From Chromera velia (taxonomy: Eukaryota > Sar > Chromeraceae), in NCBI GenBank assembly GCA_018398765.1, contig JAHBMJ010001211.1, forward strand, positions 1-33,704: DNA of 33,704 nucleotides, given 5' to 3'. Below the pieces are notes generated by a model. It saw only the letters and a list, made by a program, of their open reading frames with translations, was not told the origin of the DNA and made no database searches. Position numbers and translations under genes: made by a program. This document shows, in pieces, positions 32,695 through 33,704 of the stretch. How positions within the stretch are numbered: position 1 is the stretch's first letter; each line of letters starts with the position of its first letter.

Positions 32695-33456
32695 TGTGAG
32701 TAGGAAGTGAACGCCTCTCGGTTTTTTTTGTCTTGTTCCCTCCCTTCTTTCTTCTCCTTCTTGCAGACAATGTATGGAGCGAATGTGAAGAACTTCAAGG
32801 GGGGACGCTGGGGGGCCATGAACGGTCTGTCTGTCTATCTCCTTCTCTTTTTCTTTGTCTTTCTCTTTGTGAGCGCGTGTGGGTGTGTTGCGGAGGCAGG
32901 GGGGAGGCAGTGTCTGGGTGTGTGAGACAGAGAGTGCCTCTCTTTCTCTGCCCTGCTGGCCTATTGTCTTGCCGTTTGCTTGTTTGGGTTTGCTGACTTT
33001 GTGTTCTTGCCATGGTGACAGGCGGAGGGTGGAAGAAAGTGTGGGATTTGACCGCTGACTCTCTCCCCGTTCTGCTTAAGTGCGTGTGTGTGTATTTGTA
33101 TGTGTGTGCAGGCATGAAGAAGGATCTGAGGAGTGTGGACACTCAGTGCATGCAGTCTCGGGAGGTGAGTGACTTGACTGGCTGGCTGTGTTGTTCTTGT
33201 TGTTTTTTGCGGGGGGGGCAGGAGGCTCGCCGAGAAAAAAGAGCGAGCGGGAAAGAGAGAGAGTCATTGTTTGGCCTTGACTGTTTGTCTGGCGTGCCTC
33301 CTCGTTAGGTCTGGTGGGGAAGGGCTCCTCATTGTGCTTTCATTCAGAAGTTTCATGAATGTTTTGATGTTCTTTTCGTTCGTTGTCTTCCCCCCCGCAG
33401 GTGTGGACTGGAGTTGCATACGGTCTGGCAGCGACGATGCTTCAACAGAGGGGCGA
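11862..33456 (+). CDS. GBA2: Non-lysosomal glucosylceramidase, GH116 (GBA2-like), 45 exons, 3' partial
   Basis: GH116 enzymes of this type cleave the beta-glucosidic bond of glucosylceramide, giving glucose and ceramide; GBA2 acts at the cytosolic face of ER and Golgi membranes. I chained 45 exons (listed in the exon-group entries) with consistent phase, about 1,290 codons. The order of motifs follows the family throughout. Near the start is [19 protein letters not shown], then [19 protein letters not shown] and FNELYFL. Next comes YLEGLEY, whose Glu matches the nucleophile (human Glu527), followed by [12 protein letters not shown]. Further on are [18 protein letters not shown] and HTYDAW, whose Asp matches the acid/base (human Asp677), then [15 protein letters not shown] and [13 protein letters not shown]. 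About 100 C-terminal residues lie beyond the window. Exons are 33-381 bp. Three insertions explain the excess length over the 927-residue human enzyme. Family and catalytic residues are secure; several splice ends in the insertions are not. Confidence 0.93.
13376..13395 (+). repeat. GTCA array at donor of exon 4
   Basis: Five GTCA units begin exactly at the splice donor of exon 4, so each successive unit recreates a GTCAGT donor. Confidence 0.85.
13572..13693 (+). repeat. TG-rich microsatellite in intron 4
   Basis: GTGTGA/GTGT-rich sequence with a pure TG run at about 13641-13676 followed by GTGC units, just upstream of exon 5. Confidence 0.85.
13715..15186 (+). other. GBA2-like exons 5-6: acidic and Ser/Pro-rich insertion
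   Basis: Exon 5 (13715-13815) encodes [18 protein letters not shown] followed by five Asp; it matches the family strand after QFS. Exon 6 (14806-15186, the largest at 381 bp) encodes a Ser, Pro, Lys and Gly-rich stretch of about 127 residues with no recognisable domain. Phase 2 joins the two and phase 2 leads into exon 7. In plant and animal relatives this loop is short and carries a Trp-x-Trp motif before the PRSWT block; I do not see that motif here. A second frame is also open across exon 6, but only the chosen one fits both neighbours. Confidence 0.7.
15448..15605 (+). repeat. TTCC/TTTC tetranucleotide array in intron 6
   Basis: Alternating blocks of CTTC and CTTT units over about 150 bp upstream of exon 7. 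The Phe/Leu/Ser open frames here are translations of this repeat. Confidence 0.85.
15673..16560 (+). other. GBA2-like exons 7-9: N-terminal beta domain core
   Basis: Exon 7 (15673-15725) gives [17 protein letters not shown], the family YHALYPRxWT block. Exon 8 (16002-16126) gives [20 protein letters not shown] and ends RNLGTEKAE. Exon 9 (16464-16560) gives [10 protein letters not shown] and ends FTGKHTG. The donor of exon 8 is the weak GTCGGC; a later GT in the same phase would add 15 residues that relatives lack, so the earlier one is preferred. Exon 9 ends at GTCCGT, the head of a GTCA array. Confidence 0.9.
16188..16262 (+). repeat. Two-copy tandem duplication, about 37 bp, intron 8
   Basis: The segment reading CGGCATGTTTTCTC then GACTGCACTTCTC recurs once with two or three changes (starting near 16190 and 16228). 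Confidence 0.7.
17476..17668 (+). repeat. Compound CAGA/CAGG tetranucleotide array, intron 10
   Basis: Runs of ACAG (as CAGACAGA) alternate with runs of GGCA (CAGGCAGG), each block joined by CAGACGGACAGG; about four block pairs are visible. The Cys/Leu/Ser/Val open frames on the minus strand are repeat translations. Confidence 0.88.
17802..17879 (+). repeat. TC then TG microsatellites, intron 10
   Basis: A TC run at about 17804-17829 and a TG run at about 17851-17879, ending 15 bp before exon 11. Confidence 0.85.
18365..18396 (+). repeat. GTGA array at donor of exon 12
   Basis: Six GTGA units followed by two GTGG units begin exactly at the splice donor of exon 12. Confidence 0.85.
18476..18556 (+). 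repeat. TTCC/TTTC repeat, intron 12
   Basis: Pyrimidine tetranucleotide blocks over about 80 bp. Confidence 0.8.
19168..20511 (+). repeat. 70-bp tandem repeat array, 18 copies, filling intron 14
   Basis: Eighteen copies of a 70-bp unit are visible, each with ATTCGAAATTTTGAGCAAC, then AGGGTGTTGTTTTGCAAAC, ACATGCACACTTCTGCG and TTGTGGGACCAG. Spacing is 70 bp except for a 35-bp partial unit near 19861-19895 and a shorter first unit. Five consecutive copies (19931-20211) carry CTGCGCAAC in place of TTGAGCAAC, so subtypes are clustered. Edge copies are degenerate. The array lies between exon 14 and exon 15 and makes up about 90 percent of that intron. Because 70 is not a multiple of three, a frame rotates with every unit, yet frames of 160-180 codons stay open on both strands. 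I see no protein family in them. It lacks unique spacers and is not a CRISPR array. Confidence 0.93.
20718..20925 (+). repeat. TGTC/TTTC tetranucleotide array, intron 15
   Basis: Blocks of CTGT alternate with short TTCTC interruptions for about 200 bp, beginning shortly after the exon 15 donor. Confidence 0.88.
21603..21645 (+). repeat. ATTC tetranucleotide repeat, intron 16
   Basis: About nine imperfect CATT/GATT units (TTCATTCATTCG style). Confidence 0.75.
22838..23534 (+). other. GBA2-like exons 19-20: start of the catalytic (alpha/alpha)6 domain
   Basis: Exon 19 (22838-22908) gives [20 protein letters not shown] and exon 20 (23460 to about 23534) gives [19 protein letters not shown], the well-conserved entry to the catalytic domain. 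Exon 20 could instead end at 23541, but then exon 21 would be read in a frame that does not fit exon 22 as well. Confidence 0.9.
23955..24016 (+). repeat. GT microsatellite, intron 21
   Basis: GT run of about 15 units followed by GTGTAT units. Confidence 0.85.
24352..24400 (+). repeat. Poly-C tract with an undetermined base, then GT run, intron 22
   Basis: About 23 C with one N at 24368, followed by a GT run of about 11 units. The N marks a base-call failure inside the homopolymer; the true tract length is unknown. Confidence 0.9.
24570..24700 (+). repeat. CTGT/CTCT repeat, intron 23
   Basis: TCTGTCTG and TCTCTG units in irregular alternation over about 130 bp. Confidence 0.85.
25820..25925 (+). 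repeat. CTGA/CTGC then GTGA tetranucleotide array before exon 26
   Basis: About 20 CTGA or CTGC units run into six GTGA units that end two bases before the TGCAG acceptor of exon 26. Confidence 0.88.
27155..27254 (+). other. GBA2-like exon 29: catalytic nucleophile
   Basis: This exon encodes [18 protein letters not shown] followed by VHFYASWAL. The Glu of YLEG aligns with human GBA2 Glu527, the nucleophile mapped with mechanism-based inhibitors. The block is nearly identical to animal and plant enzymes. Phase 2 in, phase 0 out. Confidence 0.95.
27557..28459 (+). other. GBA2-like exons 30-33: LSEDSE to VPHDLG
   Basis: Exon 30 (27557-27631) gives [20 protein letters not shown] and SEDSE. Exon 31 (27928-27966, tentative) would give [13 protein letters not shown]; its acceptor (CAAG) and donor (GTTTCT) are weak, and skipping it also keeps phase. 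Exon 32 (28094-28145) gives [17 protein letters not shown]. Exon 33 (28380-28459) gives [13 protein letters not shown] and [12 protein letters not shown], matching VPHDLG and NAYxIHDT of the family; the usual HDT is HHT here. An alternative exon starting at 27799 (ILCLMDPA) was considered, but no donor joins it to exon 32 in phase. Confidence 0.8.
27680..27720 (+). repeat. TTTC repeat, intron 30
   Basis: About ten TTTC units, preceded by a short TTGTC repeat that begins near the donor of exon 30. Confidence 0.85.
28905..29646 (+). other. GBA2-like exons 34-36: DWKDL to HGLIVHG
   Basis: Exon 34 (28905-28940, 36 bp) encodes exactly [12 protein letters not shown]. Exon 35 (29210-29262) gives [18 protein letters not shown] and exon 36 (29576-29646) gives [19 protein letters not shown] then LIVHG. 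Exon 35 must end at GTTGGT to keep the family frame, although a stronger GTAAGA lies four bases downstream. Confidence 0.9.
29451..29550 (+). repeat. TC then TG microsatellites, intron 35
   Basis: TC run with a few interruptions (29451-29518), then a TG run (29523-29550), close upstream of exon 36. Confidence 0.87.
29859..30175 (+). repeat. GGAA tetranucleotide array, about 315 bp, intron 36
   Basis: Long GGAA array with AGGA, AAGA and AACG interruptions. It is the only large purine-rich repeat on the coding strand of this gene; most other intron repeats are pyrimidine-rich or TG-rich. Open frames of over 170 codons on both strands are repeat translations. Confidence 0.92.
30481..30573 (+). 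repeat. 31-bp minisatellite, three copies, intron 36
   Basis: Three head-to-tail copies of a unit containing CTCCCTGTGACTCTGTGTAT; copies two and three are identical and the first has one change. Confidence 0.9.
30647..31063 (+). other. GBA2-like exons 37-38: catalytic acid/base
   Basis: Exon 37 (30647-30690) gives [14 protein letters not shown]; the Asp in TYDAW aligns with the acid/base (human Asp677). Exon 38 (30965-31063) gives [20 protein letters not shown], the conserved SAYCGGLW block, then a divergent linker ending VPNH. Confidence 0.94.
31382..33456 (+). other. GBA2-like exons 39-45: C-terminal half of catalytic domain, cut by window edge
   Basis: Exons are 39 (31382-31426), 40 (31834-31882), 41 (32085-32124), 42 (32547-32613), 43 (32767-32824), 44 (33112-33164) and 45 (33401-33456). 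They encode [96 protein letters not shown] and [18 protein letters not shown]. All match the family in order. Exon 45 ends at GTGAGT in phase 2, so the gene continues to the right. Confidence 0.92.
32125..32228 (+). repeat. GTCA array at donor of exon 41, then TC and TG runs
   Basis: Five GTCA-type units start at the splice donor (32125). They are followed by GTGA, GTCG and, 30 bp on, by TC (about 32168-32194) and TG (about 32201-32228) microsatellites. Confidence 0.85.
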
Positions 33457-33479
33457 GTGAGTCGACATGTGCGAATTTC

Positions 33480-33511
33480 TCTCTCTCTCTCTCTCTCTCT
33501 CTCCCTGTGTG

Positions 33512-33553
<42 letters not shown>

Positions 33554-33621
33554 TCTGTGTGTGTATGTGTGTCTGTGTGTGTATGTGTGTGTGTGTGTGC
33601 GTGTATGTATGTGTGTATGTG

Positions 33622-33664
<43 letters not shown>

Positions 33665-33690
33665 GTGTGTGTGTGTGCGCGCGCGCACTT
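33480..33690 (+). repeat. TC then long TG/TATG microsatellite at window edge
   Basis: A TC run (33480-33503) is followed by nearly 190 bp of GTGT interrupted by GTAT, GTCT and GTGC units, after exon 45. Confidence 0.9.
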
Positions 33691-33704
33691 TGTGTGTGTT
33701 GTGT

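Noticed and set aside
33025..33111. Possible extra exon reading [14 protein letters not shown] before exon 44
   Set aside because: It runs open into exon 44, but relatives go directly from MNG to the MQSRE block, and there is no donor that leaves an intron of workable length.

Overview
This window is eukaryotic nuclear DNA from an intron-rich, microsatellite-rich genome. It holds two genes I can identify with confidence, arranged divergently, plus a left arm of decayed retroelements and short DNA transposons. An alveolate alga (chromerid-like, such as Chromera) is my best guess for the organism. The reasons are an eL42 protein of ordinary eukaryotic type, a GCATGC palindrome upstream of a ribosomal-protein gene (as described for Toxoplasma ribosomal-protein promoters), and very intron-dense coding. 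This is inference; nothing in the window proves it.

Layout. 1-4000: no recognisable gene; homopolymers, di- and tetranucleotide repeats and one compound minisatellite. About 3750-4690: a plus-strand remnant that looks like the C-terminal end of a LINE polyprotein. 4745-5533: a complete non-autonomous hAT-type DNA transposon with a perfect 8-bp target duplication. 5542-6160: AT-rich non-coding DNA. About 8200-6160 (minus strand): a 5'-truncated, frameshifted LINE reverse transcriptase pseudogene. 8240-9720: AT-rich DNA split by a second hAT-type element (8546-9430). 9720-10867: purine-rich DNA without a gene. 10868-11405 (minus): a complete three-exon gene for ribosomal protein eL42. 11406-11861: a shared divergent promoter region. 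11862 to the right edge (plus): a GH116 non-lysosomal glucosylceramidase (GBA2-like) gene, of which I could reconstruct 45 exons; its 3' end lies outside the window.

The GBA2-like model comes from chaining exons by eye, requiring each junction to keep phase and to follow the known family order. It gives about 1,290 codons spread over 21.6 kb, with both catalytic carboxylates kept. Introns carry most of the sequence and most of the repeats, including an 18-copy 70-bp array. Three low-complexity or charged insertions make the protein much longer than the human enzyme.

The most unusual signal is in the splice sites. About 20 of 45 donors have C at +3 (GTCNGT), almost all acceptors end in GCAG, and many donors sit at the first unit of a tandem tetranucleotide array made of the donor motif itself (GTCA or GTGA repeats). 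All of this was done by reading the sequence; no search or alignment program was run.
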